Made by a program: the position numbers and the translations under genes. Below are positions 17,817-27,154 of a DNA stretch of 64,000 bases, piece after piece. Position 1 is the stretch's first letter. The number at the start of each line of letters is the position of its first letter. Source of the stretch: Kribbella sp. NBC_01245 (GTDB lineage: Bacteria; Actinomycetota; Actinomycetes; Propionibacteriales; Kribbellaceae); NCBI RefSeq assembly GCF_036226525.1, contig NZ_CP108487.1, forward strand, positions 8,494,001 through 8,558,000, read 5' to 3'. The notes beneath the pieces are model-generated. The model was given only the letters and a program-made list of their open reading frames with translations, was not told the DNA's origin and made no database searches.

Positions 17817-18652
17817 TGACCCCCGAAAACACAGCAAGGACCCGGACGATCATCGGCCACGTGCTGCTGATGGCGGGAGTCGCGATCTCGATCTTCCCGT
17901 TCTACTGGATGGTCGTGATGGCCTCGAATACGACGGCCGATATCTTCGCCTATCCGCCAAGGCTGGTGATCGGCTCGCACCTGTTCGAGAACATGGGCCG
18001 CGTCCTCGACAACATCGACTTCTTCGGCGCGATGATGATCACGTTGATCGCCTCGACCGGTGTCACCGTGCTGGTGTTGTTCTTCGACTCGCTGGCCGCC
18101 TTCGCCTTCGCCAAGTACGAGTTCCCCGGCCGCAATCTGCTGTTCGGAATCCTGCTGGCCACGTTCATGATCCCGTCGCAGCTGGCGCTGGTGCCGTCGT
18201 TCGTGACGCTGGCGGAGTTCGGCTGGATCGGCTCGCTGAAGGCCCTCATCATCCCCGGCGCAGCCAACGCGTTCGGCATCTTCTGGATGCGCCAGTACGC
18301 ACGCGGCGCCATCCCGGACGAGCTCATCCACGCGGCTCAGGTCGATGGCGCGGGCTTCTTCCGCCAGTACTGGACCGTGGGCCTGCCGATCCTGCGGCCG
18401 GGTCTTGCGTTCCTGGGTATCTTCACGTTCATCAGTGTCTGGAACGACTATCTCTGGCCGCTGATCGTGATGACCGACCCGAATCGGATCACCCTGCAGG
18501 TGGCCCTGCAACAACTCAATGGCATTTACAGCACCGACTACAGCATGGTGATGGCAGGCGCGCTGATGAGCGTCATCCCGTTGATCGGTGTGTTCATCAT
18601 CGGCGGCCGGCACTTCATTGCCGACCTGGCCGCCGGTGCCATGAAGTTCTGA
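17816..18652 (+). CDS. Sugar ABC transporter permease (MalG/UgpE type)
   Basis: A 278-residue partner permease with about six helices. The EAA-like loop reads HAAQVDGAGFFRQYWTVGLP, and VWNDYLWPLI is typical of MalG-type subunits. The ATG overlaps the stop of the preceding permease and follows GGGAGAAG. It is followed 13 bases later by the fusion enzyme of the operon. Confidence 0.93.
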   Translation: MTPENTARTRTIIGHVLLMAGVAISIFPFYWMVVMASNTTADIFAYPPRLVIGSHLFENMGRVLDNIDFFGAMMITLIASTGVTVLVLFFDSLAAFAFAKYEFPGRNLLFGILLATFMIPSQLALVPSFVTLAEFGWIGSLKALIIPGAANAFGIFWMRQYARGAIPDELIHAAQVDGAGFFRQYWTVGLPILRPGLAFLGIFTFISVWNDYLWPLIVMTDPNRITLQVALQQLNGIYSTDYSMVMAGALMSVIPLIGVFIIGGRHFIADLAAGAMKF

Positions 18653-18665
18653 GGAGATCTCACCT

Positions 18666-20651
18666 GTGACAGATGCAAAACTGCGCTGGGGCGTACTCGG
18701 CACCGGCAATATCGCGGCCCGTTTCGCGAGCCAGGTCCCGCATTCGAAGACGGGCCAGGTCGTGGCGGTCGCGAGCCGACAGGCCGACAAGGCCGAGGCT
18801 TTCGGTGCCGAACACAACATCCCGCACCGGCACGCGTCGTACGACGAGTTGCTCGCCAACGACGAGGTGGACGCGGTCTACATCGCGACACCCCATCCGG
18901 CCCACGTCGAGTGGGCGATCAAGACGGCCGAGGCGGGCAAGCACGTGCTCTGCGAGAAGCCGCTCGGGATCAACCAGGCCTTGGGCGCCGCGATGATCGA
19001 GGCGGCCCGCCGGAACGACGTCTTCCTGATGGAGGCGTACATGTACCGGTGCCTGCCGCAGACCAAGGTCATCACCGACCTGATCCGCGACGGCGCGATC
19101 GGCAAGGTGCACCAGATCCAGGCCACGTTCGGCTTCGCGACCACCTTCCGGGCCGATGGCCGGCTCTTCGCCGACGACCTCGCGGGTGGCGGCATCCTCG
19201 ACGTCGGCGGTTACCCCGTCTCGATGGCGCGGCTGATCGCGGGCACGGCGATCGGGCAGCCGTACGACAATCCGACCGGTGTGAGCGCCGTCGGTCACGT
19301 AGGCGAGACCGGTGCCGACGAGTGGGCCGTGGCCACACTGACCTTCGCGAGCGGGATCTCGGCACAGGTCTCGACGGGCATCCGGCTCGCGGATGAGAAC
19401 CGGGTCCGCGTGCTCGGCAGCGAGGGCTATCTGGTCATCGAGGACCCGTGGTTCGGCGGCGACGGGAAGCCCACGCATGTGACGGTCCACCGGATCGGCG
19501 AGGACGCCCGCGACGTTGCGGCGGAGCCCGCGTTCATCTACGCGGCGGAGGCTGACGCGGTCGCTGCCGCGATCGACCAGCGGCAGGCGCCCGAGATGAG
19601 CTGGAACGACACCCTCGGCAATCTCGCCGTCCAGGACGCCTGGCGCGCCGCGATCGGCCAGCAGTACGCGAGCGAGCGCGATGACGCGGCCATCCCGACC
19701 GCGACCGGCCGTCCGCTGGCCCGACGGGATGACCACACCATGACGTACGGCGAGGTGCCGGGTCTGGCCAAACCCGCGTCCCGGCTCGTGATGGGCGTGG
19801 ACAATCAGCAGACGCTGCCGCATGCCGCGATGGTCTTCGACGACTTCGTGGAGCGCGGCGGCACCACCTTCGACACGGCGTACATCTATGGCGGCGGTCG
19901 GGGCGAGAAGCTGCTCGGCCAATGGCTCAAGACCCGGGGCAATCGGGATGACGTGGTCGTCATCGGCAAGGGCGCGCACACGCCGCACTGCGATCCGGAG
20001 TCCATCACCAGGCAGCTGAACGAAAGCCTCGAGCGATTGCAGACCGACCACGTCGACATCTACCTGATGCACCGGGACAACGAGGACATTCCGGTGGGGG
20101 AGTTCGTCGACGTCCTGGACGAGCATCGCGCGGCCGGGCGCATCACGGCGTACGGCGGCTCGAACTGGTCGACGGCCCGGTTCGACGAGGCCAACGCGTA
20201 CGCCGCGGCCAACGGCAAGAACCCGTTCACCGTGCTGAGCAATCACCTCAGCCTCGCTCGCGCGTACGACGTACCGTGGGCGGGTTGCCGGCATGTGAGT
20301 GATCCCGAGTCGCAGGCGTGGCTCCGGGAGCGGCAGATCGCGCTCTTCCCCTGGTCGAGCCAGGCCCGCGGCTTCTTCACCGGGCGGGCGAAGCCGGAGG
20401 ACCGGTCGGACGAGGAGCTGGTGCGCTGCTTCTACTCCGACGACAACTTCGAGCGCCTCGAGCGTGCCCGGGAGCTCGCCCAAGCCAAGGGTGTCGAGCC
20501 GACGGCCATCGCGCTGGCGTGGTTGCTGCACCAGGAGTACCCGGTGTTCGCGTTGATCGGGCCGCGGCAGATCAGCGAGACGCGGACGTCGATGCCCGGG
20601 CTGTCCGTCCAGCTGACCCCCGAAGAGGTCAGCTGGCTGGATCTCACTTAA
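18666..20651 (+). CDS. Fusion of Gfo/Idh/MocA dehydrogenase and aldo/keto reductase
   Basis: A 661-residue two-enzyme protein. Residues 1 to about 330 are a Gfo/Idh/MocA oxidoreductase (GVLGTGNIAARFAS, CEKPLGIN, GGGILDVGGYPV). From about residue 360 to the end it is an aldo/keto reductase (FDTAYIYGGG with the catalytic Asp and Tyr, VVIGKG with Lys, YLMHRD with His). There is no stop or frameshift between them, and both active sites look complete. GTG follows GAGGAG. Last gene of a sugar-uptake operon, it may carry out two linked redox steps (for example oxidation then reduction at different carbons) on the imported sugar. That coupling is inference. Confidence 0.88.
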   Translation: MTDAKLRWGVLGTGNIAARFASQVPHSKTGQVVAVASRQADKAEAFGAEHNIPHRHASYDELLANDEVDAVYIATPHPAHVEWAIKTAEAGKHVLCEKPLGINQALGAAMIEAARRNDVFLMEAYMYRCLPQTKVITDLIRDGAIGKVHQIQATFGFATTFRADGRLFADDLAGGGILDVGGYPVSMARLIAGTAIGQPYDNPTGVSAVGHVGETGADEWAVATLTFASGISAQVSTGIRLADENRVRVLGSEGYLVIEDPWFGGDGKPTHVTVHRIGEDARDVAAEPAFIYAAEADAVAAAIDQRQAPEMSWNDTLGNLAVQDAWRAAIGQQYASERDDAAIPTATGRPLARRDDHTMTYGEVPGLAKPASRLVMGVDNQQTLPHAAMVFDDFVERGGTTFDTAYIYGGGRGEKLLGQWLKTRGNRDDVVVIGKGAHTPHCDPESITRQLNESLERLQTDHVDIYLMHRDNEDIPVGEFVDVLDEHRAAGRITAYGGSNWSTARFDEANAYAAANGKNPFTVLSNHLSLARAYDVPWAGCRHVSDPESQAWLRERQIALFPWSSQARGFFTGRAKPEDRSDEELVRCFYSDDNFERLERARELAQAKGVEPTAIALAWLLHQEYPVFALIGPRQISETRTSMPGLSVQLTPEEVSWLDLT

Positions 20652-21225
20652 AGGACTCGGCGACGTCCTGCAGTTTGGCTCGGTAGGACGTCCAGTACGA
20701 CTCGTCGCCCGGCGGCATGTTGGGGGCATCGACCCGCATGCCGACGGTGCCGTCGATCAGTTCGCGGAGGATGTCGGCGTGGCCGGCGTGCCGCTGCAGG
20801 TCGGCCGTCGTGTGCACGATGATCTGGTGCAGCACGACCTGGCCGCGCTCGGGGCCCCACCACGGCACGAAGCCCGGAGCGTCGAGCGGGAGGTCGTTGA
20901 TGGTCGCGTCGGCGTGCGCCCAGACGCGCTTGTAAAGGTCGACCATGAACTCGCGGGACTCGTCGGCGGTCGCCCACATGTCGCTGTTGTTCTCGGCGTC
21001 CTCTTCGGTCCACGGCACGTGCTCGGGGTACGGCCGGTCGAAGGTGAAGGCGAAGTAGCCGATCTCCACGCCGATGGCGTGCTTGACCAGGCCCAGCAGG
21101 TTGGTGCCGGTCGGGGTGAGCGGGCGGCGGATGTCGTACTCGGAGAGACCTTCGAGCTTCCAGAGCAGGGCGTCCCGGGAGCGCTGGAGATAGGTCTGCA
21201 GGGCTTCCTTCTCGGTCATCGGCAT
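20644..21225 (-). CDS. DinB/DUF664-family protein
   Basis: A 193-residue four-helix protein of the DUF664 branch of DinB-like proteins. Metal-type histidines are LVKHAIGVEIGYF and HTTADLQRHAGHADILRE. The ATG was chosen because TAGGGT lies seven bases upstream on this strand, the leaderless pattern seen elsewhere here; an in-frame TTG/GTG further upstream would lie in the promoter. Thiol-dependent transferase or detoxification roles are known in the family; the role here is unknown. Its stop overlaps the convergent fusion gene by eight bases. Confidence 0.82.
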   Translation of the reverse strand: MPMTEKEALQTYLQRSRDALLWKLEGLSEYDIRRPLTPTGTNLLGLVKHAIGVEIGYFAFTFDRPYPEHVPWTEEDAENNSDMWATADESREFMVDLYKRVWAHADATINDLPLDAPGFVPWWGPERGQVVLHQIIVHTTADLQRHAGHADILRELIDGTVGMRVDAPNMPPGDESYWTSYRAKLQDVAESFK

Positions 21226-21243
21226 GAGGCACACCCTAAACAC

Positions 21244-21278
21244 GAAAAAGCCCGTCTGGTCCGGGGACCTGACGGGCT
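21244..21278 (-). terminator. Rho-independent terminator of rpmB
   Basis: Read on the minus strand: AGCCCGTC, a 14-base loop, GACGGGCT, then TTTT. Eight-base perfect stem followed by a T-run, 17 bases after the rpmB stop. Confidence 0.85.
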
Positions 21279-21295
21279 CAGTCGGAAGTACTACG

Positions 21296-21481
21296 TCAGC
21301 GCGTGACCTTACCGGCCTTGAGGCAGGAGGTGCACACGTTCAGGCGCTTCGGGGTTCGCCCGATCAGCACGCGGACGCGCTGGATGTTCGGGTTGAAGCG
21401 CCGCTTGGTGCGACGGTGCGAGTGGGACACGTTGTGTCCGAACTCGGGGCGCTTGTCGCAGACGTCACAAACGGCAGCCAC
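21296..21481 (-). CDS. rpmB: 50S ribosomal protein L28
   Basis: A 61-residue large-subunit protein. CDVCDKRP near the start and VCTSCLKAGKV near the end give two CxxC pairs, so this is the zinc-binding (C+) form. HNVSHSHRRTKRRFNPN is the typical RNA-binding core. GTG start after GAGGAG. It is transcribed alone and ends in a clear hairpin terminator. Zinc-binding L28 is the version used in zinc-sufficient cells in actinobacteria that carry a second copy; no second copy lies in this window. Confidence 0.96.
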   Translation of the reverse strand: MAAVCDVCDKRPEFGHNVSHSHRRTKRRFNPNIQRVRVLIGRTPKRLNVCTSCLKAGKVTR

Positions 21482-21612
21482 CGGAACTCCTCAGGAAGAT
21501 GAATCAGAATCAATAAGTACAGGCGCCACCACAGCACAGGTTCGCTGGGCAACCGGACAAGACTAACCGATGTGTAACTTGCAACGCCAATCAGGGCGGA
21601 TAACCTTCGCGA

Positions 21613-23208
21613 GTGGCCGACGACCAGGTGACTCAGGTGCTGACGAGCGACGTGCTGCGGCGCTGGGCGCGGGCGGCCCTGACCGCGCTCGCCGAGGCGC
21701 GCGCCGAGATCGACGAACTGAACGTCTTCCCGGTGCCCGACGGCGACACCGGGACCAACATCTACCTCACCTGGCAGGCCGCCTGCGAGGCGCTGCCCGA
21801 GGGTGACCTGAGCTTCGCCGAGGTGGTGAGCGCCTTCGGCCGCGGCGCCCTGCTCGGTGCGCGCGGTAATTCCGGCGTGATCACGTCCCAGCTCATCCGG
21901 GCCGGCGGGATCCGGCTCGCCCAGGTCGAGCGCCCCGGGCCCGCGGATCTCGCCGACGCGATGGTCCAGGCGGCCGATGCGGCGTACAACGCGGTGGCCA
22001 AGCCGGTCGAGGGGACGATGCTGACCGTGGCGCGAGCCGCCGCCAACGCTGCCGCCGAGGCGTCCGCGGGGACCCTCGCGGACGTGTGTCTGGCGGCGGT
22101 CAGGGCGGGACGGGAGGCGCTGGCGAAGACCACCGGGCAGCTGGAGGCGTTGCGCAGGGCGGGCGTGGTTGATGCGGGTGGCGCGGGGCTGGTGGTGATC
22201 CTCGGCGCGATGGAGATGGTGGTGACCGGGCGGGCGCCGCGGCCCGGGACCGGCGTGCCGGCGCGGGTGCCGCCACCGGTCGAGGAGGCGCATGAGCTCG
22301 ACCCGGACGGCCCGGCGTACGAGGTCATGTACCTGCTGGACACCACCGACGACGAGGTGGCGGACTTCCGGCGACGGCTCGACGGGCTGGGCGACTCGGT
22401 CGTGGTGGTCGGTGGCGACGGCCTGTGGAACGTGCACGTGCACACCGATGACGTGGGTGCGGCGATCGAGGCCGGGATCGGGATCGGGCGGCCGTACCGG
22501 ATCCGGGTGACCCACTTCGCCGATCAGGGGCCGAAGGCGCCGAAGACTGGGCGGGCCGTCATTGCCGTCGCCGCGGGCGAGGGTCTGGCCGCGTTGTTCG
22601 AGGACGCGGGCGCGATCGTGGTGACGGGTGGACCCGGGCGGCGGTGTTCGACCGGCGAACTGCTGGCCGCGATCGACCGTTCGCACGCGCCCGAGGTGGT
22701 GCTGCTGCCGAACGACAACGACTCGATCGGGGTGGCCGAGGCCGCCGCGATGGCAGCCCGGCAGAACGGCGTACGCGTGGCCGTGATCCCGACGCGCGCC
22801 CAGGTCCAGGGGCTCGCCGCCATCGCCGTACATGACGCTCATCGCAGTTTCGACGACGACGTGGTGCAGCTGTCGGCCGCTGCCGGGCAGACCCGGCATG
22901 GCGCGGTCACGATCGCGGTCAAGGACGCCTGGACGATGGCCGGGACCTGCCGGATCGGGGACGCGCTCGGGGTGGTCGACGGCGATTTCGCGCTGATCAC
23001 CGATGACCTGATCTCGGCCGCGACGGGCGTCGTGGACCGGCTGCTGGGCGGTGGTGGTGAGCTGATGACCGTGGTCCGCGGGGAGGGCGCGACGACCGAA
23101 TTGGTCGACGCGCTGGTGCGGCACGTGCGGCGGAGTCGCCGGGATGTCGATGTCGTGGTGTACGACGGAGGGCAGCAGAGGTACCCGTTGCTGATCGGGG
23201 TGGAGTAG
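21613..23208 (+). CDS. DAK2/DegV-associated kinase-like protein (FakA/YloV family)
   Basis: A 531-residue protein of the FakA/YloV family. The N-terminal DhaL-type ATP-binding domain is seen in NVFPVPDGDTGTNIYLT and GARGNSGVITSQL, with its metal-binding aspartates. The middle and C-terminal parts match the FakA middle and DegV-contact domains (LLPNDNDSIG). In Firmicutes FakA phosphorylates fatty acids bound by FakB/DegV proteins. In actinobacteria the gene sits just before recG, as here, with zero spacing. Confidence 0.87.
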   Translation: MADDQVTQVLTSDVLRRWARAALTALAEARAEIDELNVFPVPDGDTGTNIYLTWQAACEALPEGDLSFAEVVSAFGRGALLGARGNSGVITSQLIRAGGIRLAQVERPGPADLADAMVQAADAAYNAVAKPVEGTMLTVARAAANAAAEASAGTLADVCLAAVRAGREALAKTTGQLEALRRAGVVDAGGAGLVVILGAMEMVVTGRAPRPGTGVPARVPPPVEEAHELDPDGPAYEVMYLLDTTDDEVADFRRRLDGLGDSVVVVGGDGLWNVHVHTDDVGAAIEAGIGIGRPYRIRVTHFADQGPKAPKTGRAVIAVAAGEGLAALFEDAGAIVVTGGPGRRCSTGELLAAIDRSHAPEVVLLPNDNDSIGVAEAAAMAARQNGVRVAVIPTRAQVQGLAAIAVHDAHRSFDDDVVQLSAAAGQTRHGAVTIAVKDAWTMAGTCRIGDALGVVDGDFALITDDLISAATGVVDRLLGGGGELMTVVRGEGATTELVDALVRHVRRSRRDVDVVVYDGGQQRYPLLIGVE

Positions 23209-25440
23209 GTGAAGAAGAACGACCTGGACCGCAAGTTGCGGGACTTCGTCGGCGCGCGCACGGCCAAGACCTTCGAAGAGGTGCTCGGCATCGAGACCGT
23301 CGGCGAGCTCTTGCGGCATTACCCGCGGCGCTATCTGAAGAAGGGCGAGCTGACGCCGTTCGACGAGCTGGAGGTCGGTGACCAGGCCACGGTGCAGGGC
23401 CGGGTCAAGAAGGTGACGCTGCGACTGCTCGACACCAAGCAGGAGGTGTCCGTCACCGACGGCTGGCAGTACAAGCGGCGCAAGACGCTGACCAAGGTCG
23501 TCGTGACCGACGGGAAGCACGACATCGAGCTGGCGTTCTTCAACCAGCCCTGGCTCGGGTCCAAGCTGGCGCCGGGCACGTCCGCGCTGTTCTGGGGCGA
23601 GGTGACGATGTTCCGCACCACCATGCAGCTGAAGAGCCCCGGCTCGGAGGTGCTGGAGGACGACGACCTCAGCCAGGACGAGATCGAGCGCCGTGCCAAG
23701 CCGTACCGCCCGCTCTATCCGGCCACGTCCAAGCTCAACACCGCCACGATCGAGCGAACCATCAAGATCGTGCTGGACACGATCGAGGAGATCGACGACC
23801 CGATCCCTCCCGCGGTCCGGCTGAAGCACCGGCTACTCGACCTGCGCGAGGCGTTGCGACTCATCCACCTGCCGGCCGCTCCGGCGGACTGGGAGAAGGC
23901 CCAGGGCCGGTTGCGGTTCGAGGAGGCGCTGGTCCTCCAGACGATCCTGGCCCAGCGCCGTGCGGTCGCGGACGCTTTGAAGGCGGTCCCTCGGGAGCGT
24001 CAGCAGGACGGGCTGCTGGACGCGTTCGACGATCGGTTGCCGTTCACGCTGACCAGCGGCCAGACGGAGGTCTGCCACGAGGTCTTCGCGGATATGGCCC
24101 GGCCGCATCCGATGCACCGGCTGCTCCAGGGCGAGGTCGGTTCGGGTAAGACCGTGGTCGCCTTGCGGGCGATGCTCGCGGTGGTGGACGCCGGTGGTCA
24201 GGCGGTGCTGCTGGCGCCGACCGAGGTGCTCGCGACCCAGCACCACAAGACCCTGACGAAGATGCTCGGCGAGCTCGCGGAGCAGGGCATGCTCGGTGGT
24301 GCCGACAAGGCGACCCGGGTCGGCCTGCTGACCGGATCACTCGGCGCGGCGGCCCGTCGTACGGCGATGCTGGACGCGGCGAGCGGTGCCGCGGGCATCG
24401 TCGTCGGCACCCACGCGCTGCTCGAGGACAAGGTCCAGTTCGCGGATCTCGGCCTGGTCGTGGTGGACGAGCAGCACCGGTTCGGCGTCGAGCAGCGGGC
24501 CGCCCTCAGCCAGAAGTCGGGCGACGCGACCCCGCACGTGCTGGTGATGACCGCGACCCCCATCCCGCGGACCGTCGCGATGACCGTTTTCGGCGATCTG
24601 AGCGTGTCGACGCTGACCGAGTTGCCGGCCGGGCGATCGCCGATCTCGAGCTCGGTGGTGCCGGCCCGGGAGAAACCGGCCTGGCTCGATCGCGCCTGGG
24701 AGCGAGTCCGCGAGGAGGTGGACAAGGGCCATCAGGCGTACGTCGTCTGCCCCCGGATCGGCGATGACGTCAAAGGTGCTTCGGACGAGGAAGGCGAGTA
24801 CGCGGACGGCTCCGAAGACGGCAAACCGAGGCCCGCGATCTCCGTGCTGGAGGTGGCGGACACGCTTGCCGAGGTCCTCGCAGGGCTCCGGGTGGAAGTG
24901 CTCCACGGGCGATTGCCGGCTGACGTGAAGGATGCCGTGATGACGCGCTTCGCGGCCGGCGAGATCGACGTACTGGTCGCCACCACGGTGATCGAGGTAG
25001 GCGTGGACGTGCCGAACGCGTCGACGATGGTCGTGATGGACGCTGATCGCTTCGGCATCTCCCAGCTCCACCAGCTGCGCGGCCGCGTTGGCCGGGGCAA
25101 GGTGCCCGGGTTGTGCCTGCTGGTCACCGACGCGCATCCGGCCTCGCTGTCGCGGGAGCGGCTGGCCGCGGTGGCCTCGACCACGGACGGCTTCGCGCTG
25201 TCGCGGATCGACCTCGAGCACCGGCGCGAGGGCGACGTGCTGGGGGTGGCCCAGTCCGGGAAACGGTCGAGCCTCAAGCTGTTGAGCGTGCTGGAACACG
25301 AAGACGTCATCATCGCCGCGCGGGAGATGGCCCACGAACTGGTCGCGGACGACCCGGACCTGAGCCGTCATCCGGGTCTGCGCACGATCGTGGCGAGCGC
25401 GCTGCAGTCCGACCAGACCGAGTACTTGGAGAAGACGTGA
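23209..25440 (+). CDS. recG: ATP-dependent DNA helicase RecG
   Basis: A 743-residue branch-migration helicase that remodels stalled forks and recombination intermediates. An N-terminal wedge (OB-fold) domain is followed by superfamily-2 motor motifs: Walker A GEVGSGKT, DEQH box VVDEQHRFG, TATPIPRT, and motif VI QLRGRVGRG. An acidic insert near residues 525-545 (DEEGEYADGSEDG) is lineage-specific. GTG immediately follows the previous stop. Its TGA overlaps the rsmD GTG. Confidence 0.96.
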   Translation: MKKNDLDRKLRDFVGARTAKTFEEVLGIETVGELLRHYPRRYLKKGELTPFDELEVGDQATVQGRVKKVTLRLLDTKQEVSVTDGWQYKRRKTLTKVVVTDGKHDIELAFFNQPWLGSKLAPGTSALFWGEVTMFRTTMQLKSPGSEVLEDDDLSQDEIERRAKPYRPLYPATSKLNTATIERTIKIVLDTIEEIDDPIPPAVRLKHRLLDLREALRLIHLPAAPADWEKAQGRLRFEEALVLQTILAQRRAVADALKAVPRERQQDGLLDAFDDRLPFTLTSGQTEVCHEVFADMARPHPMHRLLQGEVGSGKTVVALRAMLAVVDAGGQAVLLAPTEVLATQHHKTLTKMLGELAEQGMLGGADKATRVGLLTGSLGAAARRTAMLDAASGAAGIVVGTHALLEDKVQFADLGLVVVDEQHRFGVEQRAALSQKSGDATPHVLVMTATPIPRTVAMTVFGDLSVSTLTELPAGRSPISSSVVPAREKPAWLDRAWERVREEVDKGHQAYVVCPRIGDDVKGASDEEGEYADGSEDGKPRPAISVLEVADTLAEVLAGLRVEVLHGRLPADVKDAVMTRFAAGEIDVLVATTVIEVGVDVPNASTMVVMDADRFGISQLHQLRGRVGRGKVPGLCLLVTDAHPASLSRERLAAVASTTDGFALSRIDLEHRREGDVLGVAQSGKRSSLKLLSVLEHEDVIIAAREMAHELVADDPDLSRHPGLRTIVASALQSDQTEYLEKT

Positions 25441-26006
25441 CCCGGATCGTCGGCGGACAGGCCGGTGGGCGGCGCCTCGCCGTACCGGCTGGTCAGGGCA
25501 CCAGGCCGACCGGCGATCGGGCTCGCGAGGCACTGTTCTCGTCGCTCGACTCGACGTTCGGCGGGCTGGACGGATTGGCTTTCATCGACCTGTACGCCGG
25601 CTCCGGGGCGATCGGGTTGGAGGCGCTGTCGCGAGGCGCCTCACGGGTCCTCCTGGTCGAGTCCGACCGGAAGGCCGCCGACGTCGTCTCGTCGAACGTG
25701 CGGGCCCTTGGGCTGCCTGGCGCGAGCGTCGTGGTCAAGCCTGTCGAGCGCGTCGTCGCTGGGAAGAACGCGGGGGAGCCGTACGACGTGGTGTTCGCGG
25801 ATCCGCCGTACGCGCTGGACACCGAGGTGCTGCAGAAGGTCGTGCTGGATCTCGGTGAGCACGGGTGGCTCGCGGAGGACGCGGTGCTGGTGATCGAGCG
25901 GGGGAAGCGGGAGCCCTGGGAGTGGCCTGCCGGCTTTGAGGCCCTGCGCGATCGGAAGTACGGCGAGGCGCGGCTTTGGTACGGTCAACGCGAGCAGGAG
26001 GTCTGA
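25437..26006 (+). CDS. rsmD: 16S rRNA (guanine(966)-N2)-methyltransferase
   Basis: A 189-residue SAM-dependent enzyme modifying 16S rRNA in the 30S head. FIDLYAGSGAIGLEALSRGA is the SAM-binding loop and VFADPPYALD carries the catalytic DPPY. The GTG overlaps the recG stop (GTGA). coaD follows at zero spacing, the usual rsmD-coaD order. Confidence 0.95.
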   Translation: MTRIVGGQAGGRRLAVPAGQGTRPTGDRAREALFSSLDSTFGGLDGLAFIDLYAGSGAIGLEALSRGASRVLLVESDRKAADVVSSNVRALGLPGASVVVKPVERVVAGKNAGEPYDVVFADPPYALDTEVLQKVVLDLGEHGWLAEDAVLVIERGKREPWEWPAGFEALRDRKYGEARLWYGQREQEV

Positions 26007-26486
26007 GTGAGCCGAGCGGTGTTCCCCGGGACTTTCGATCCGCCGACCAACGGGCATCTGGACATCATCGCCCGGGCCGCGGCCGCGTTCGACGAGCTGA
26101 TCGTGGCGGCCGGCGTCAATCCGGCCAAGAAGCGGCTGTTCAGCGATGACGAGCGGGTCGAGATGCTGCGCGAGATCGCCGCGCCCTTCCCGAACGTGCG
26201 AATCGCGACCTTCAGCGGCCTGGTGGTCGACTTCTGCCGGACCGAAGAGGCGGGCGTGATCGTCAAGGGTCTGCGGTCCGGTGGCGACTTCGACTACGAG
26301 ATCCCGATGGCCCAGATGAACCGGCGGATGACCGGGGTGGACACGCTCTTCCTGCCCACCTCACCCGAGCACGGCTTCATCTCGTCGAGCCTGGTGAAGG
26401 ACATCGCTACGCTCGGTGGCGACTACGCCTCGTTCGTGCCGGCCACGGTGGCGGCCCGATTGGGCGAGATCGCGGGTTATTGCTAG
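26007..26486 (+). CDS. coaD: Phosphopantetheine adenylyltransferase
   Basis: A 159-residue enzyme for the penultimate step of coenzyme A synthesis (ATP plus 4'-phosphopantetheine). Nucleotidyltransferase motifs: FPGTFDPPTNGHLDIIARA (the T/HxGH site) and SSSLVKDIA near the end. GTG start directly after the rsmD stop. Confidence 0.96.
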   Translation: MSRAVFPGTFDPPTNGHLDIIARAAAAFDELIVAAGVNPAKKRLFSDDERVEMLREIAAPFPNVRIATFSGLVVDFCRTEEAGVIVKGLRSGGDFDYEIPMAQMNRRMTGVDTLFLPTSPEHGFISSSLVKDIATLGGDYASFVPATVAARLGEIAGYC

Positions 26487-26504
26487 AGTTGGTCCTCGGT
26501 CTCA

Positions 26505-27152
26505 ATGAGGCTGAGATTTTGCCTGCCCCTGGCGAGAGAGGACACCCTGAGCGTCTTGGATCCAAAGTCACCACTCGTGCTCGATACGCATGAGTTGAGC
26601 AGACGTGCTGGATCCCAACGTGAGGTGTCCTTTGTCGCTGCGGCGCCGGCTGATCTCGGCATCGACGTGATCGGTGTTCCCGAAGGTGACCCCATCCAGT
26701 TCGATCTTCGGCTGGAAGCGGTTGTCGAGGGAGTGCTCGTCACCGGGTCGGCCGTTGGCCGCCTGGTGGGGGAGTGCGCACGGTGCCTGACCGAAATCGA
26801 GGACGAGTTCCTCGCCGACGTTCAGGAGCTGTACGTCTATCCCGAGAGCGAAGCCGAGCCCGACGAGGCCAGCCGGATGGAGGGCGATCTGATCGACCTC
26901 GAGCCGGCGTTGAGGGACCAGGTGGTGCTCGCACTGCCGTTCCAGCCGTTGTGCACGGACGACTGTCCGGGACTGTGCCCCGAGTGTGGGGCGCGCCTGG
27001 CGGACGAACCGGAACATCGGCATGAGGATGGCGTCGATCCCCGCTGGTCGGCTCTGGCCGGCCTGGTACCGCAGCAGCATGAGCAAGACCAAGACAACAG
27101 TGTCAGCCAGCCGGCCGGGTCGCGAGACCACGGCCGAACCGAGGAGTCATAA
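26505..27152 (+). CDS. DUF177/YceD-family protein (23S rRNA accumulation)
   Basis: A protein of about 215 residues, conserved just before rpmF. Two CxxC pairs (VGECARCLTEI, and CTDDCPGLCPECGA) suggest zinc binding, and an acidic segment (YPESEAEPDEASRMEGD) precedes the second. YceD proteins promote 23S rRNA accumulation in plants and E. coli. The start is uncertain: ATG at 26505 lies shortly after a TAGAGT -10, but homologous sequence seems to begin at SVLDPKSP, where a CTG at 26547 follows GAGAGAGG with good spacing. Confidence 0.85.
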   Translation: MRLRFCLPLAREDTLSVLDPKSPLVLDTHELSRRAGSQREVSFVAAAPADLGIDVIGVPEGDPIQFDLRLEAVVEGVLVTGSAVGRLVGECARCLTEIEDEFLADVQELYVYPESEAEPDEASRMEGDLIDLEPALRDQVVLALPFQPLCTDDCPGLCPECGARLADEPEHRHEDGVDPRWSALAGLVPQQHEQDQDNSVSQPAGSRDHGRTEES

Positions 27153-27154
27153 CC

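Noticed and set aside
18660..20729. 689-codon minus-strand frame over the fusion enzyme
   Set aside because: Antisense shadow; the plus strand shows two complete enzyme domains.
21364..23829. 821-codon minus-strand frame running through rpmB and the FakA-like gene
   Set aside because: Shadow of recG and the FakA-like gene. It reaches into rpmB only by reading another frame.
26497..26560. TPP-riboswitch-like CTGAGA before the YceD-family gene
   Set aside because: Only one short motif matches, the second conserved helix is absent, and the gene is not a thiamine gene.
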